64,000 nt of DNA from a virus. The translations under genes and the position numbers were made by a program. Positions 22,307 to 31,506 of the stretch are shown here, piece after piece. The notes beneath the pieces are model-generated. The model did no database searches and was not told the DNA's origin. It was given only the letters and a program-made list of their open reading frames with translations. The stretch lies in IMG/VR virus record IMGVR_UViG_3300049846_000628, positions 62,001 through 126,000 of that record; one strand, written 5' to 3'. The stretch's first letter is position 1. Each line of letters opens with the position of its first letter.

Positions 22307-22848
22307 AAGGGTTTGTTGTTCGTGTCTAAGACATTATAGACAGTATACTTGAAAGCAACGTCTGCTGTAAAGTATTGAACGTCAGTTTGTGTGGAATCAA
22401 ATTCCAATGACGACAGTGATACTGGAAATAAGTCTTTAAATTTTACAATCGCACTGGTATTGTAACTGCTGTTGAGAACATATAGACTTCCATCACTAAA
22501 TGCTTCTTTCGGATCAAGAATACCATCCCTGTCTGTGATCAGATCTTTATATTGCTGTGTTGTTTCTGGAAACCCAAGACCAGTCAACCAATTATGAATC
22601 GCCATATAATTTTCCATATTCTCATCAACAATGAATCTGAGAATTAAATCCCCATATTGCAACTTACCACCAGGAACATCAAGATCCTTGAGATAGGTTG
22701 GTTGTTGCAAAATGGAAAGAGTAATTTCTGGGATTCTTGCTGAATTACAAAAAAATGGAACAGTTGGTTCTTTTGCTAAGGTAAACTTAAATCCAACTGG
22801 AGATAAAAAATTTCTATTCGTAATTTGATTTGGAAAATTACAAGCCAT
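22303..22848 (-). CDS. Tail protein at the gp3 position (tail completion candidate)
   Basis: This 181-aa protein follows gp23 and precedes uvsY, where cyanophages usually carry the gene annotated as gp3 (tail completion and sheath stabiliser). The sequence itself looks tail-tube-like: NFLSPVGFKFTLAKEPTVPF, then LDVPGGKLQYGDLILRFIVDE and YMAIHNWLTGLGFP, features shared with gp19-type tube proteins. It may therefore be a tube-end protein. Late-type boxes TCTAAATA and TACAAATA lie just upstream but leave a very short leader. The identity as gp3 rests on position. Confidence 0.7.
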   Translation of the reverse strand: MACNFPNQITNRNFLSPVGFKFTLAKEPTVPFFCNSARIPEITLSILQQPTYLKDLDVPGGKLQYGDLILRFIVDENMENYMAIHNWLTGLGFPETTQQYKDLITDRDGILDPKEAFSDGSLYVLNSSYNTSAIVKFKDLFPVSLSSLEFDSTQTDVQYFTADVAFKYTVYNVLDTNNKPL

Positions 22849-22858
22849 TTTTTATTTG

Positions 22859-22866
22859 TATTTAGA
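22859..22866 (-). promoter_or_regulatory. Possible late promoter before the gp3-position gene
   Basis: TCTAAATA on the minus strand, one base from the late box, only 11 bases before the ATG and directly after the gp23 terminator. The very short leader makes it doubtful. Confidence 0.3.
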
Positions 22867-22867
22867 T

Positions 22868-22894
22868 AAAAAAAGAGGGTCCGAAGACCCTCTT
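22868..22894 (-). terminator. Strong terminator after major capsid gene
   Basis: On the minus strand AAGAGGGTC-TTCG-GACCCTCTT forms a perfect 9-bp stem on a UUCG tetraloop followed by a T-run. It lies 20 bases beyond the gp23 stop. Confidence 0.93.
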
Positions 22895-22913
22895 GAAGAA
22901 GTTGTGAATTAAA

Positions 22914-24317
22914 TCACATCAGGTTAGCAACCTTAACTCTTCTGTAGTAGTTGTTTGCGTTGGTGGTCAGAGCACCAGCGCCAACATCAAGACCCTGTGC
23001 GAATGGGTTTGCAACCATTCCATAACGGGTCTTAAAGCCGATCTTAGGCTGGAAGGTATTCTCGCCAACGGCACGTACCATCTGCAGAGGTACATATGGG
23101 CAATAGAACAGACCAGCATCATATGGGCTAGAACCCTTATAACCGACAACGTAGAACTGGTTAGCAGATACGTTTGCCGAATATGGGTCAATGTATACGC
23201 GATACTTACCTTGGAGAACACCAGCGAAGGTGTTGCCGGTATCATCAACGTTCAGGTTAGCATTGAGTGCAGGGGTGTAATCGAGAACACCAGCCATTGC
23301 AAGTGCCGAAGCAACGTCAGCAGAGCAAAGGATAGTGTTACCCTTTCCTCTACGAGTTTGCTGAGCGATTGCGTTTGCATCACGCTCGATCTGGAAGATC
23401 AGACCCTTGAACTTCTCAACCGACCAACGACCGTTGGAGTCAACGTCGAGGTCAAAAGTACCAGCGGTAGCGGTGTTAACTTGAGCACCAGGCTTAGCAA
23501 CCTTGTAGATGGTGCGGATAACTTCGCGGTTGATTTCAGCAAGAATCTCAGTGCTGAGGATGTTAGCAAGCTCAGCTTCTGCATTCAGACCGTGAATTGC
23601 CTTCAGGTCTTGTGCGAGTTCTAAGCTGTACTCAGCCTTGAGTGCGCGTGACTTAGCAGTTACGGTGACCTTCTCGATCGAGAAAGCCATCTGGTTGAAC
23701 TGCTCCGATTCGCCAAGTGATTCAGCTTCATCGGTTCTCATTCCCTGACCAACGTTGTACTGGTTAACACCAGGAGCAGCGTTGTTTGCTTGGTTAGAAC
23801 CATCAAGGATTGCTGGGTTGAGTCCCTGTTGGGAGGTAGTACCCATACCAACGTTACCACCGGTCCAACCGTTGGTATTGTTGAATCCGCTGTCCTGACC
23901 AGAGAATGCAGAATCTGCTTCGTTGTAGAAGGCTTCGTTTCCAGCCTGGCTGGTGTAGCGTGAACGCATTGCGAAGATCAGTCCAGTAGGACCGTTCATT
24001 GGCTGAACGCCACAGAGATCGTAAGCGATCAGGTTAGGCATCGAACGACGGATCAGTGAGATCAGTACGGGATCGAAACCTTGCATAGCGCCAGTGCTTG
24101 CAGCACTGAAACCAGTACCAGTACCAGTGCTGGTGCCGGTGCTATTGGTTGGAGATTCGTAAAGGAACTCACGCTCTTCACGAATGGTTCTTTCTTGGTT
24201 TTCGAGCAGGATTGCGGTTACAGCTCTACGATGTGAATCTTTGATTGGATCAAGACCTTCGTAGTCGAGGAGCGGTGCCCACTTCTCCTGCAATTGCTCG
24301 GTATTGAACATTTGCAT
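22914..24317 (-). CDS. 23: Major capsid protein gp23
   Basis: gp23 is the HK97-fold shell protein. It has 467 residues (T4: 521). The N-terminal part (1-54) is a charged delta-like segment ending REFLYE54|S55, which fits the L-x-E cleavage rule of gp21. Conserved stretches include LIRRSMPNLIAYDLCGVQPM, FSIEKVTVTAKSRALKAEYS, LAQDLKAIHGLNAEAELANI and YRVYIDPYS. A ribosome site AGAGG lies 9 bases before the ATG at 24317. Codons are GC-richer than in neighbours, as expected of a very highly expressed gene, and a strong terminator follows. Confidence 0.98.
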   Translation of the reverse strand: MQMFNTEQLQEKWAPLLDYEGLDPIKDSHRRAVTAILLENQERTIREEREFLYESPTNSTGTSTGTGTGFSAASTGAMQGFDPVLISLIRRSMPNLIAYDLCGVQPMNGPTGLIFAMRSRYTSQAGNEAFYNEADSAFSGQDSGFNNTNGWTGGNVGMGTTSQQGLNPAILDGSNQANNAAPGVNQYNVGQGMRTDEAESLGESEQFNQMAFSIEKVTVTAKSRALKAEYSLELAQDLKAIHGLNAEAELANILSTEILAEINREVIRTIYKVAKPGAQVNTATAGTFDLDVDSNGRWSVEKFKGLIFQIERDANAIAQQTRRGKGNTILCSADVASALAMAGVLDYTPALNANLNVDDTGNTFAGVLQGKYRVYIDPYSANVSANQFYVVGYKGSSPYDAGLFYCPYVPLQMVRAVGENTFQPKIGFKTRYGMVANPFAQGLDVGAGALTTNANNYYRRVKVANLM

Positions 24318-24373
24318 TTGATTTTTACCTCTTTACTTTAGAAGTGTAAGTTTGATGTTTTATGATTTAAAAA

Positions 24374-25534
24374 TCACTTTTTAGAAACTCTTTGGAGAGT
24401 CTGAAGATAGGCACCCATTGTGCCTCCAACTTCCTGAGCATTGCTCAGATCGGTTGACTCAGACAGATTTTCACTAGCGTTTCTTTGAGTACCAGCAGTT
24501 CTAGTTGAGAAATAAGATTCTCTTAGAGTTACCAGTTTCTCACGATAGCTCTCTTCACTATCAAACTCAACATTTTCGGCAAGAGAAGCGAGTTTGTCCT
24601 TCTGAGAAAGTGCGAGACCCTCAGCGACTTCTGCAAAGATTACATCAGCAACCGACTCTGCTAATCTTCTATTCAGAGCAACATTTCTTTGAATTTGCTC
24701 GTTGAGTTTTTCTTCCATTTCATCAAGTTTATCTACCATACTCTCGATAACATCATATCTATCTTCAGGGATTGTTACATAATGATCTTCAAAAAGACTC
24801 TTCATTCCTTGGAGGAATGATTCGGTCATTTCAGTCTTAAGACCGTGCTCAACTGCAAGTGCATTCTCTTGAATCCACTCGTCAGCAACATACTCAAGGT
24901 ATGCATCAACACGATCGGTAAGATTTTCTTTAATTGCTTCGATCTCTTCTACGAGAGCAGCAGCATACGACTCTTCGAGTTGCTCTTTAATTTCACCAAC
25001 TCTAGACTTGATTGCTGCTTCGAAGATAGTGCGTGCTTTCTCTTGGAATTCCTCAGAAAGCTCTTCACCAGCGAGAAGAGCATTAACATCTTCATCGATG
25101 TTGAACTCTTCTTCCATTTTCTTCTTACCTTTTTTCTTACCACCCTCTTCCTCTTCCTCTTCAGCAGCCTCAGCGACTACTTCCTCATCTTCATCAAGTT
25201 CTTCCTCATCGACAAGATCCTCATCCTCTTCAGTCTCTTCCTTAACACCTTGTCCAGGAAGTGAAACTGGAGTTGCTGATGAGTGTGGTGCTTCTGCAGC
25301 AGCTGCTTTAGCATTAACCACGTTTCTTACTTGAGCAAGAGTAGCTCCAGGAGTTTTGAGAGCAGCCGAATCGTCGTCTGGACGATAGTTTTCTGGAGTA
25401 GGACCACCTAAATCTTCCCAACCACCGGTTTGACCTGGAGTAATAGCTCCAGTACCAGAATGCATTGGTTCGGCAGGTGCTGCCCCTTTGGTTACTACGT
25501 TTTCCATTTCTTGTAAATTTCTACCAACGGACAT
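24374..25534 (-). CDS. 22: Prohead core scaffold gp22
   Basis: gp22 forms the prohead core and is destroyed by gp21 during maturation. The protein has 386 residues (T4: 269), with a Gly/Pro-rich N-terminus, a very acidic stretch around 95-135 (DEEELDEDEEVV and a run of E), a lysine patch, then a long helical, coiled-coil region (for example LVEEIEAIKENLTDRVDAYL). The order portal, core protein, gp21, gp22, gp23 is that of T4. A perfect late promoter lies 31 bases upstream. Confidence 0.93.
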   Translation of the reverse strand: MSVGRNLQEMENVVTKGAAPAEPMHSGTGAITPGQTGGWEDLGGPTPENYRPDDDSAALKTPGATLAQVRNVVNAKAAAAEAPHSSATPVSLPGQGVKEETEEDEDLVDEEELDEDEEVVAEAAEEEEEEGGKKKGKKKMEEEFNIDEDVNALLAGEELSEEFQEKARTIFEAAIKSRVGEIKEQLEESYAAALVEEIEAIKENLTDRVDAYLEYVADEWIQENALAVEHGLKTEMTESFLQGMKSLFEDHYVTIPEDRYDVIESMVDKLDEMEEKLNEQIQRNVALNRRLAESVADVIFAEVAEGLALSQKDKLASLAENVEFDSEESYREKLVTLRESYFSTRTAGTQRNASENLSESTDLSNAQEVGGTMGAYLQTLQRVSKK

Positions 25535-25564
25535 TTGTTTAGATCTTTGTTTATAATCTATATT

Positions 25565-25572
25565 TATTTATA
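25565..25572 (-). promoter_or_regulatory. Late promoter TATAAATA before gp22
   Basis: Perfect late box on the minus strand, 31 bases before the gp22 ATG. It is framed by an 8-bp inverted repeat (AATCTATA 25583-25576 / TATAGATT 25562-25555). Confidence 0.78.
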
Positions 25573-25574
25573 AA

Positions 25575-26225
25575 TTATAGATTTGAAAGAAACTCTTGGA
25601 ACAATTGAATTTTATGTTCCTGAAGTCTTTTTTCATCTACTAGAGTGTTAATTCTACGTTTTGCAGATTCTGCAAGTTTCTCACGAAGGATTCCACCTTC
25701 CCAAACCCACTCTTTTCCTTCCATAATTCCCTGAACAAAAGCGTCAGGAGCAGAAGGATCGGCAACGATATCTGCAGCAGTTGCTAGCATAAAATCTTCG
25801 CCAACAATTTTATGACCTTCATTGGTCATTTTGAGTGAACCAACACCACGAGAAGAAACACCAAGACAAACACCTTCACCAATAAGTGATTTTGCAATCT
25901 TACCCATTGGAGTTTCTAGAAGTTGTGCCTTACCTCTAAAATTTGTTCCATCTTGCTCAAGAGAAACAATTTTATGAGAAACACGGTCAAGGTTTACGGT
26001 TGGACCATCTGGGTGCCCAAGTTCTCCAAGAGCACGACCTTTGCAAACAAAAGTTTCGTTATATCTTTTTACTTCGCGTGAAAGAGTTTCCATTGGATAC
26101 ATTCTTCCATTGCGATTGCAAATATCACCCTGAAGGAATACTCCTTCAATGTACATTTTCCTTTGAGGTCCTTTTCCTTCGGTAACAAATTCTACCTTTT
26201 GAATTTCTTCTGTGATGAGTTTCAT
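25575..26225 (-). CDS. 21: Prohead protease gp21
   Basis: gp21 is the serine protease that matures the prohead by cutting at (I/L)-x-E sites. It has 216 residues (T4: 212). The catalytic set typical of the family is visible: His71 in GELGHPDGP, Ser in GVSSRGVGS (124-125), and Asp152 in AADIVADPS. Spacings agree with T4 H85, S140 and D166. The N-terminus (MKLITEEIQKVEFVTEG) and helical C-terminus are likely removed. Substrates in this window would be gp22, gp23 and candidate internal proteins. Confidence 0.96.
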   Translation of the reverse strand: MKLITEEIQKVEFVTEGKGPQRKMYIEGVFLQGDICNRNGRMYPMETLSREVKRYNETFVCKGRALGELGHPDGPTVNLDRVSHKIVSLEQDGTNFRGKAQLLETPMGKIAKSLIGEGVCLGVSSRGVGSLKMTNEGHKIVGEDFMLATAADIVADPSAPDAFVQGIMEGKEWVWEGGILREKLAESAKRRINTLVDEKRLQEHKIQLFQEFLSNL

Positions 26226-26229
26226 TTTT

Positions 26230-26760
26230 TTATTCGGAAACTAGTTGAACTACTTCTGTAACACTAACTCCAAGATTAGTATCTGGTGTATATGCAGAAA
26301 CTTTTACGCTTCTAACTAAATCAGCACCAGTTATATTTGGTGAAACAATTGAAGAACTATTGAAATTAATTGTAACTGATGAATCAGTTAACGACACAAT
26401 TGACTTATGTGTAGTATTAATTCCAGCAGTTGGAGCTCCTTCAATAGAAACATAATCAGTGCTTAAAAATGGATTACCTGCATTATTCTCAAAAATGAGA
26501 GTTGTAGTTGTTCCTGTAGTAATACCAGCTATTTTTTGCCTAGCAAGCCTTTCCTTTAAAACTTCAGCGGTGTATGTACCAACATGAAAATCATTTGTTG
26601 TCGCTACTGGATCATTTCCAACGACAACATAACAACCTACTCCAGAAGATGCAATAGAAACTCTAAGATAACCGCTTTTTAATGCAATAGGATTGCTAGT
26701 AGCAGCAACTCCAGGATTTGCAGATATTTTGTTTACATTTTGGATAATTTTTACAGCCAT
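26230..26760 (-). CDS. Unrecognised virion-type protein between core protein and gp21
   Basis: This 176-aa protein begins MAVKIIQNVNKISANPG. It is rich in Thr, Ser, Gly and Val with regular beta alternation (for example LRVSIASSGVGCYVVVGND and TTTTLIFENN), so a beta-sandwich is likely. It lies inside the head operon between the small core protein and gp21, and its ends are within five bases of both neighbours. Related genes occur at this place in cyanophages, by my memory, without known role. A head decoration or portal-associated role is inference. Confidence 0.75.
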   Translation of the reverse strand: MAVKIIQNVNKISANPGVAATSNPIALKSGYLRVSIASSGVGCYVVVGNDPVATTNDFHVGTYTAEVLKERLARQKIAGITTGTTTTLIFENNAGNPFLSTDYVSIEGAPTAGINTTHKSIVSLTDSSVTINFNSSSIVSPNITGADLVRSVKVSAYTPDTNLGVSVTEVVQLVSE

Positions 26761-26942
26761 TATTCTTCATCTCCGGGGGTTTCAGCATCACCAAACATTA
26801 ATGCTGCAATCTCTGGACGAGCAGAATCTACTCTCTCAGCAGCTTTAGCATATAGTAATTCTTTAATTCTGTCGGAAACGTCCGAAGGAGCTCCGTCAGT
26901 TGCAATCAAATCGATAAGTTCTTCCATAAAATTGGTTTGCAT
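26760..26942 (-). CDS. Small prohead core protein, gp67/68-like candidate
   Basis: This 60-aa protein lies directly after gp20, where T4 has the small core genes 67 and 68. It holds a helix (EELIDLIATDG...VSDRIKELLYAKAAERVD), then IAALMFGDAE and an acidic end (GDEE), the composition of T4 gp67. The ATG at 26942 would leave only about four leader bases from the late promoter at 26952, so the in-frame ATG at 26927 (MEELIDLI) is a possible true start. Neither has a clear ribosome site. Assignment is by position and composition. Confidence 0.65.
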   Translation of the reverse strand: MQTNFMEELIDLIATDGAPSDVSDRIKELLYAKAAERVDSARPEIAALMFGDAETPGDEE

Positions 26943-26951
26943 TTATAAGAT

Positions 26952-26959
26952 TATTTATA
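26952..26959 (-). promoter_or_regulatory. Late promoter TATAAATA sharing the gp20 stop codon
   Basis: Perfect late box on the minus strand upstream of the small core gene. Its TAA is the stop codon of gp20 (26957-26955). Confidence 0.68.
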
Positions 26960-28649
26960 TCTTCCCACCTTTGGGTTCTTTTATTTCCATTTCTGGAGCA
27001 CTAACTGTGGGTTCAATTGGAACTTCTCCACCTGCACCTTGTTCTATTGCTTGACCTGCAGTTTCACCACCTGGGGGTAATGGATTGCCCATTTCATCAA
27101 CGGGTGCATTAGGATCTGGAAGAATTCCTTTTTCAATTTCATCTTCAATTTGTTCATCAATCTCAATGATCTCCGAGTCAGTCTGTCGTAGTATTTTTCT
27201 ACGGACATACTCGGTCGAGTAATACTTCCCAATGTATGGCTCTACTGTGGTCAGTAGTGTTAGACGATTAGTGAGAAGTTCTGCTTCTTTTAACTCTGAG
27301 AAATGATTATCATACAGGAAGTCATATTGAATATGATCCTCCATTCTTTCCCAATCTTCTGGAGAAACAACGTTCTTAAGAAGAAGTTGAGTGCGGAGAA
27401 TATCATTAAATAACTGAGCAAAACGCTTTCTCAGACGACCAACAAACTTAGAAAACTGAAGTTCATCACGAAGAATTTCTGATGAACGACCTAAATTGAA
27501 TCCATCGCCAGATCCGGTAATTCTTGATTCAGGAACTCCAAGTGCTCTATAAAGTTTTCTTTGGAAATACTTAATATCTTCAATCTCTCCTAAGTTCTGC
27601 CCACCAGGTAGAGTTGTGATTTCTGTACCTCTACCACCTTCTCTTCTAGGAAGCCAGAAGTCCTCAAGCATACTCATAAACTTACGATCATCTCTGATCT
27701 CACCAGTATTAGCGTCATAAACCAGTTTATTACGATAGCGAGACATAACTTCTTTAAGGTATTGCTCTGCTTTTACCTTAGGTAAGTTACCTACATCAAT
27801 ATAGAAAATACGACGCTCTGGTGCTCTTGATAATCTATAGATAACAAGAGAATCCTCAATCATTCGAAGTTGATTGAGAGCTTTGATTGCTTTATGAAGA
27901 TATGAAAGAACAGTTCCTTTATTTCTATCTACAAGACCAGACGTGCAATAAGTAATTGAATCTTTTGCAATCTTAACTGATCCCTTAGAAGCACCGCTCA
28001 ATGATCCCATTGGATAATTGGGCATTGGGCTATAGATGAAATACTCTTCAATATCAGAATATGATGCTTCAGAATCAGTTGATAAGGCGTTTGATGTTAG
28101 TCTGCTAACCAATGGTTCATTTTTAACGCCCGTCATTTTCTTTTCTTGACGAACGTGCTTCATTTTCATTGGGTCGATATACCTCAGCTCTTTAATTCCT
28201 TCGTGAGGTTTTTTAATATCGATAACTTTTAGATAATAAAGTCTTCCATCAACGTACCAATTTCTAAAAATTTCGTGAGATTTTCTATCAAAGTCCATCA
28301 TTTCCTTGATAGACTTGAATTCTTCTCTGATAACCTTTTTTAATTTATCGCTAGCATTTAAATTAGAAAGCTCAATCTCAACTGGGGAGTCATAGAGATC
28401 ACTTACGATTGCTTCATTTACAATATCTTCAATCGCGCTATCACACTCAGGATGCAAAGCCATCTCACGATAGCGACGCATCAAGTCAAATTCTGTTCTA
28501 TAGACTCCTTCAATATCTACATATTGACCATAAAATCCAGATTGAATATAATAATCAACCCCGTCCTCATCGGTAGGAGGGACGGGGGATACTATAGATT
28601 TAGATTTTTCTTCGTTATCCTCAATCGAAAAACCAAAAAGTTTCGCCAT
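26955..28649 (-). CDS. 20: Portal protein gp20
   Basis: gp20 forms the dodecameric portal through which DNA enters and leaves the head. It has 564 residues (T4: 524). Typical features are FYGQYVDIEGVYRTEFDLMR, REMALHPECDSAIEDIVNEA, LDYLHKAIK-like LSYLHKAIKALNQLRMIED, RAPERRIFYIDVGNLPK and LPGGQNLGEIEDIKYF. This is the region used for cyanomyovirus marker PCR. The C-terminal 60 residues are Pro/Gly/Glu-rich and low in complexity. A late-type box precedes the gene. Confidence 0.98.
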   Translation of the reverse strand: MAKLFGFSIEDNEEKSKSIVSPVPPTDEDGVDYYIQSGFYGQYVDIEGVYRTEFDLMRRYREMALHPECDSAIEDIVNEAIVSDLYDSPVEIELSNLNASDKLKKVIREEFKSIKEMMDFDRKSHEIFRNWYVDGRLYYLKVIDIKKPHEGIKELRYIDPMKMKHVRQEKKMTGVKNEPLVSRLTSNALSTDSEASYSDIEEYFIYSPMPNYPMGSLSGASKGSVKIAKDSITYCTSGLVDRNKGTVLSYLHKAIKALNQLRMIEDSLVIYRLSRAPERRIFYIDVGNLPKVKAEQYLKEVMSRYRNKLVYDANTGEIRDDRKFMSMLEDFWLPRREGGRGTEITTLPGGQNLGEIEDIKYFQRKLYRALGVPESRITGSGDGFNLGRSSEILRDELQFSKFVGRLRKRFAQLFNDILRTQLLLKNVVSPEDWERMEDHIQYDFLYDNHFSELKEAELLTNRLTLLTTVEPYIGKYYSTEYVRRKILRQTDSEIIEIDEQIEDEIEKGILPDPNAPVDEMGNPLPPGGETAGQAIEQGAGGEVPIEPTVSAPEMEIKEPKGGKI

Positions 28650-28676
28650 TTTATAAACTTAGATCCTTGTATGTAC

Positions 28677-28684
28677 TATTTAGT
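28677..28684 (-). promoter_or_regulatory. Candidate late promoter before gp20
   Basis: ACTAAATA on the minus strand (two bases from TATAAATA), 27 bases before the gp20 ATG. Its TAA is the gp19 stop codon (28682-28680). Confidence 0.48.
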
Positions 28685-29270
28685 TGATATCAGAACCGCC
28701 TGCTGAAGAGGAGGTTCCTTTGATTGCTTCCCACCAGTGGACTTGCATTTCAACAGTGAACTCTTGAATAGAGTCTGTTCCATAATCAAGAGGCATTGAA
28801 CTGATGCTTGTTGGGAATAGATCATACATATGATAAGATCTTAAGATAGATCCATCACGGTTTAACTGGTGAACATAAGCATCTGCCTGATAAAGTGCTG
28901 GGTTTGTTTGTCCAGTGTTATCAGATAGTCTGTTGATATAGTTCATCCACTTTTCAAATGCCGATCTGATTGCGAAATCAGTGTCGTTGATAACGGTGAT
29001 AGTCCAAGATTCGAATGAACGGTCTCCTGCTACCTTTAAAGTTCTTCCTCTGAAAGATACTTCAAGAGAAGTAACGTTAGATGATGGGATAGCAGCTGCT
29101 TTTACAAGAAATCTTGATTTATCAAGAATTGCATTATCAACGCTAACTGCTGAAGGGAATGCTAATTCAACCTCAAAAAGGTTACTTCTAGCACCACCAC
29201 CGGTTAACTTGCTCTTGAAGTCAGTAATCTTCCTTAAAGGAATGTTGTTGATTTGTTCTCTGGTTGCCAT
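28680..29270 (-). CDS. 19: Tail tube protein gp19
   Basis: gp19 polymerises into the inner tail tube. The protein has 196 residues (T4: 163). It starts MATREQINNIPLRKITDFKS and shows the tube fold pattern SNLFEVELAFPS, FLVKAAAIPSSNVTSLEVSF, RGRTLKVAGDRSFESWTIT and a C-terminal EFTVEMQVHWWE. It follows the sheath gene as in T4. The Ser/Gly-rich tail (GTSSSAGGSD) is extra. Confidence 0.96.
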   Translation of the reverse strand: MATREQINNIPLRKITDFKSKLTGGGARSNLFEVELAFPSAVSVDNAILDKSRFLVKAAAIPSSNVTSLEVSFRGRTLKVAGDRSFESWTITVINDTDFAIRSAFEKWMNYINRLSDNTGQTNPALYQADAYVHQLNRDGSILRSYHMYDLFPTSISSMPLDYGTDSIQEFTVEMQVHWWEAIKGTSSSAGGSDIN

Positions 29271-29292
29271 AGTTTCTAAACCTCTAGGTTAA

Positions 29293-31446
29293 TTAGAATG
29301 TTCCGATTACTTCTTCAAAATCTACACCAGTTTTGGTGGCTATGAAGGTTAGACCGATGAAGTTAATCGATCTGGAGGGTTTAATGTAGATATCAGCAAC
29401 AAACTCATTATTATCTATAATAGCGGCAGTGTTATTTGTTTCATCACAAATAACGACGTAATCAAAGATTCCTCTCTTTGCCTGAACGTCACGGAGGAAT
29501 GGTTCAATAGTGTTCACGAAGTTTGTTCTAGTAATCTCATCATTGAATTCAAAGAGTTGATCTTTTGCTGCTTGTGAGATAGCATCTTCAAGATAAACAA
29601 AGAGACGACGAACGTTGATTCTATCAAAAGCAGAAGCCTTTGCTAGTCCAGTCTTATCACCAAACAGAATGATTCCAGCTCCAGGTGAGAAGATAACTGG
29701 GTTGATTCTGCCGCTGTAAAGACGATCTCTTTGTGATTTTGAAGGATTGTATGCTAGTTTTACTGCATTTAAGATTGCTCCTCTAGCAGTACCTGCTGGG
29801 GAATACCAAGGGAAATTGTTGATATCATTGCGGGCACATAGTCCAGCAATATCTCCATTTAGAGGTACATACCTGAAAGTATTGGAGAATCTATCGTACA
29901 TATACTTGTATCCGCTATCAAAGATCGCATAAGATGAAGATGAGATTGGCGAATAGAAGGATAGAACGTTTCTTGTGATATCTTCTGCCGAGTAGATAGT
30001 TTCTGCAGTTTGTACAGAAGTATCAGTGATTGCTGCCCCTCTGTATGGTGAAATGAATGCAATCGCATCCTTTCTAAGTTCTGCAACTGAAATAATTTTG
30101 TTTGCTAATGCTTGAGCAGTTTCTTTAACATAACCAGCAGATCCCATTAAGAGGAAATCGACTTTAAAATTCTCTGTATTTTCGAAAAGATCATAACCAT
30201 CAGACAGACTTGCTAAAGTGACGGTTAAGGATCCGGCAGTTGATAGGTCTGATGCTCCACCGTAATCTCTACCACCAGTTAATGTGTTGGTTGATGCTCC
30301 AGATGCAGCGAAGATAACTCCTTCTGCAGGTTGATCCCAAGCAACATCAGAGGCAAGATTGAAACCTGAACTGAAACCAGTGGTTACAATTCCTGTAGGT
30401 GCTCCGCCAGCAAAAATATACTGCGAATTAGGTGCAATATATTTTCTCCAATAGGATGGAGATCCTGCAGAGAATTCGGCATCAGATGCCTTAGAAAGAC
30501 TCAGGTGCTTCTCAAGAATAGTTCCAGCGTTTCCAGTTACTTCTCCTAAAGAGTCAATAACTACAACGTGAACTTCGTCAAATCTTGAGTTTCTAGCTGC
30601 AGCAAATGCAGTTGTTGATGGTCTTGGAGCAACACTATTCCAATTGATTGTTGATGTGGTTGTTAAACCGATAGTTTGCTGATCAAACCAGTCAAGTTCT
30701 GAAGTGTATGATGTTGTTGCAAATGATGTTGATTGTCCGTTAGTGTGAATTGCGACAGATCCAGATCCAGAGAATGCATAAACACCATCTGGTTGATAAT
30801 CTACAGCAGTTTCTGTTCCTGAAGCAACATAAGAAAGAACTTTAACACCAATTGTGCCTGCACCAATTTCTGTAACAACACCTTTTAAGTGACCATTAAG
30901 CACTGATGTTGTTCCAGCGCCAGGAAGAATGGAATTAATTGCCTGAGTAACACCATATCCTACAGATATTGCTGCAGTGGTAATTCCACTCAGAATTTGG
31001 TCTGCTTTTGCATCAATAATAGCAACTTTAAGACCATTTGCCCAAGATCCTGGGTTCTTAGCAGCAACTATAACACCGCTAATGGTATTTTCATCATAAT
31101 TTAGTTGCTCATAGTGGTCTAAGCTCTTGATTTTTACACTAGAAGCAGTTCCAACAAAAGCATTTTTTATATCAGCATCATCAGCTCTTACAACTCTGAG
31201 AGATCCACCATACGCCAGATAAGAAGAAGCACTTAACCAATGTTCGTAATGCTTATCTACACTATATGGTTCTCCAAATGTATTCAATAAATCATTTTCA
31301 TTTTGTACTAAAGTTGGAGAATCTACAGGTCCTTTCGCAAAAGGTGCTACAATTGCACCGATTTTGTCTGACGAAGGAGTAGCTCTTCCAATGGTTAAAT
31401 CAACTTCCCTTACTACAATCCCAGGAGATGCTAAATTTAGCGGCAT
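29293..31446 (-). CDS. 18: Tail sheath protein gp18
   Basis: gp18 is the contractile sheath subunit. It has 717 residues (T4: 659). The start MPLNLASPGIVVREVDLT and GAIVAPFAKGPVDSPTLVQN are classical; the C-terminal conserved core holds RDRLYSGRINPVIFSPGAGI, KASAFDRINVRRLFVYLEDA and FVADIYIKPSRSINFIGLTF. The middle is a variable, Ser/Thr-rich surface domain. A ribosome site TAGGAGA precedes the ATG, and a perfect late promoter lies 37 bases upstream. Confidence 0.98.
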   Translation of the reverse strand: MPLNLASPGIVVREVDLTIGRATPSSDKIGAIVAPFAKGPVDSPTLVQNENDLLNTFGEPYSVDKHYEHWLSASSYLAYGGSLRVVRADDADIKNAFVGTASSVKIKSLDHYEQLNYDENTISGVIVAAKNPGSWANGLKVAIIDAKADQILSGITTAAISVGYGVTQAINSILPGAGTTSVLNGHLKGVVTEIGAGTIGVKVLSYVASGTETAVDYQPDGVYAFSGSGSVAIHTNGQSTSFATTSYTSELDWFDQQTIGLTTTSTINWNSVAPRPSTTAFAAARNSRFDEVHVVVIDSLGEVTGNAGTILEKHLSLSKASDAEFSAGSPSYWRKYIAPNSQYIFAGGAPTGIVTTGFSSGFNLASDVAWDQPAEGVIFAASGASTNTLTGGRDYGGASDLSTAGSLTVTLASLSDGYDLFENTENFKVDFLLMGSAGYVKETAQALANKIISVAELRKDAIAFISPYRGAAITDTSVQTAETIYSAEDITRNVLSFYSPISSSSYAIFDSGYKYMYDRFSNTFRYVPLNGDIAGLCARNDINNFPWYSPAGTARGAILNAVKLAYNPSKSQRDRLYSGRINPVIFSPGAGIILFGDKTGLAKASAFDRINVRRLFVYLEDAISQAAKDQLFEFNDEITRTNFVNTIEPFLRDVQAKRGIFDYVVICDETNNTAAIIDNNEFVADIYIKPSRSINFIGLTFIATKTGVDFEEVIGTF

Positions 31447-31482
31447 CTTTATTCTCCTACAAGTCCAGAATTATTCTAAAAG

Positions 31483-31490
31483 TATTTATA
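31483..31490 (-). promoter_or_regulatory. Late promoter TATAAATA before gp18
   Basis: Perfect late box on the minus strand in the gap between gp17 and gp18, 37 bases before the gp18 ATG. Confidence 0.82.
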
Positions 31491-31506
31491 AATTCCTACC
31501 CTTTAA

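Noticed and set aside
22303-22848. Calling this gene a second tail tube gp19
   Set aside because: Similarity to gp19 is in fold-type features only; the position after gp23 fits the gene usually called gp3 in cyanophages, so I left the symbol empty.
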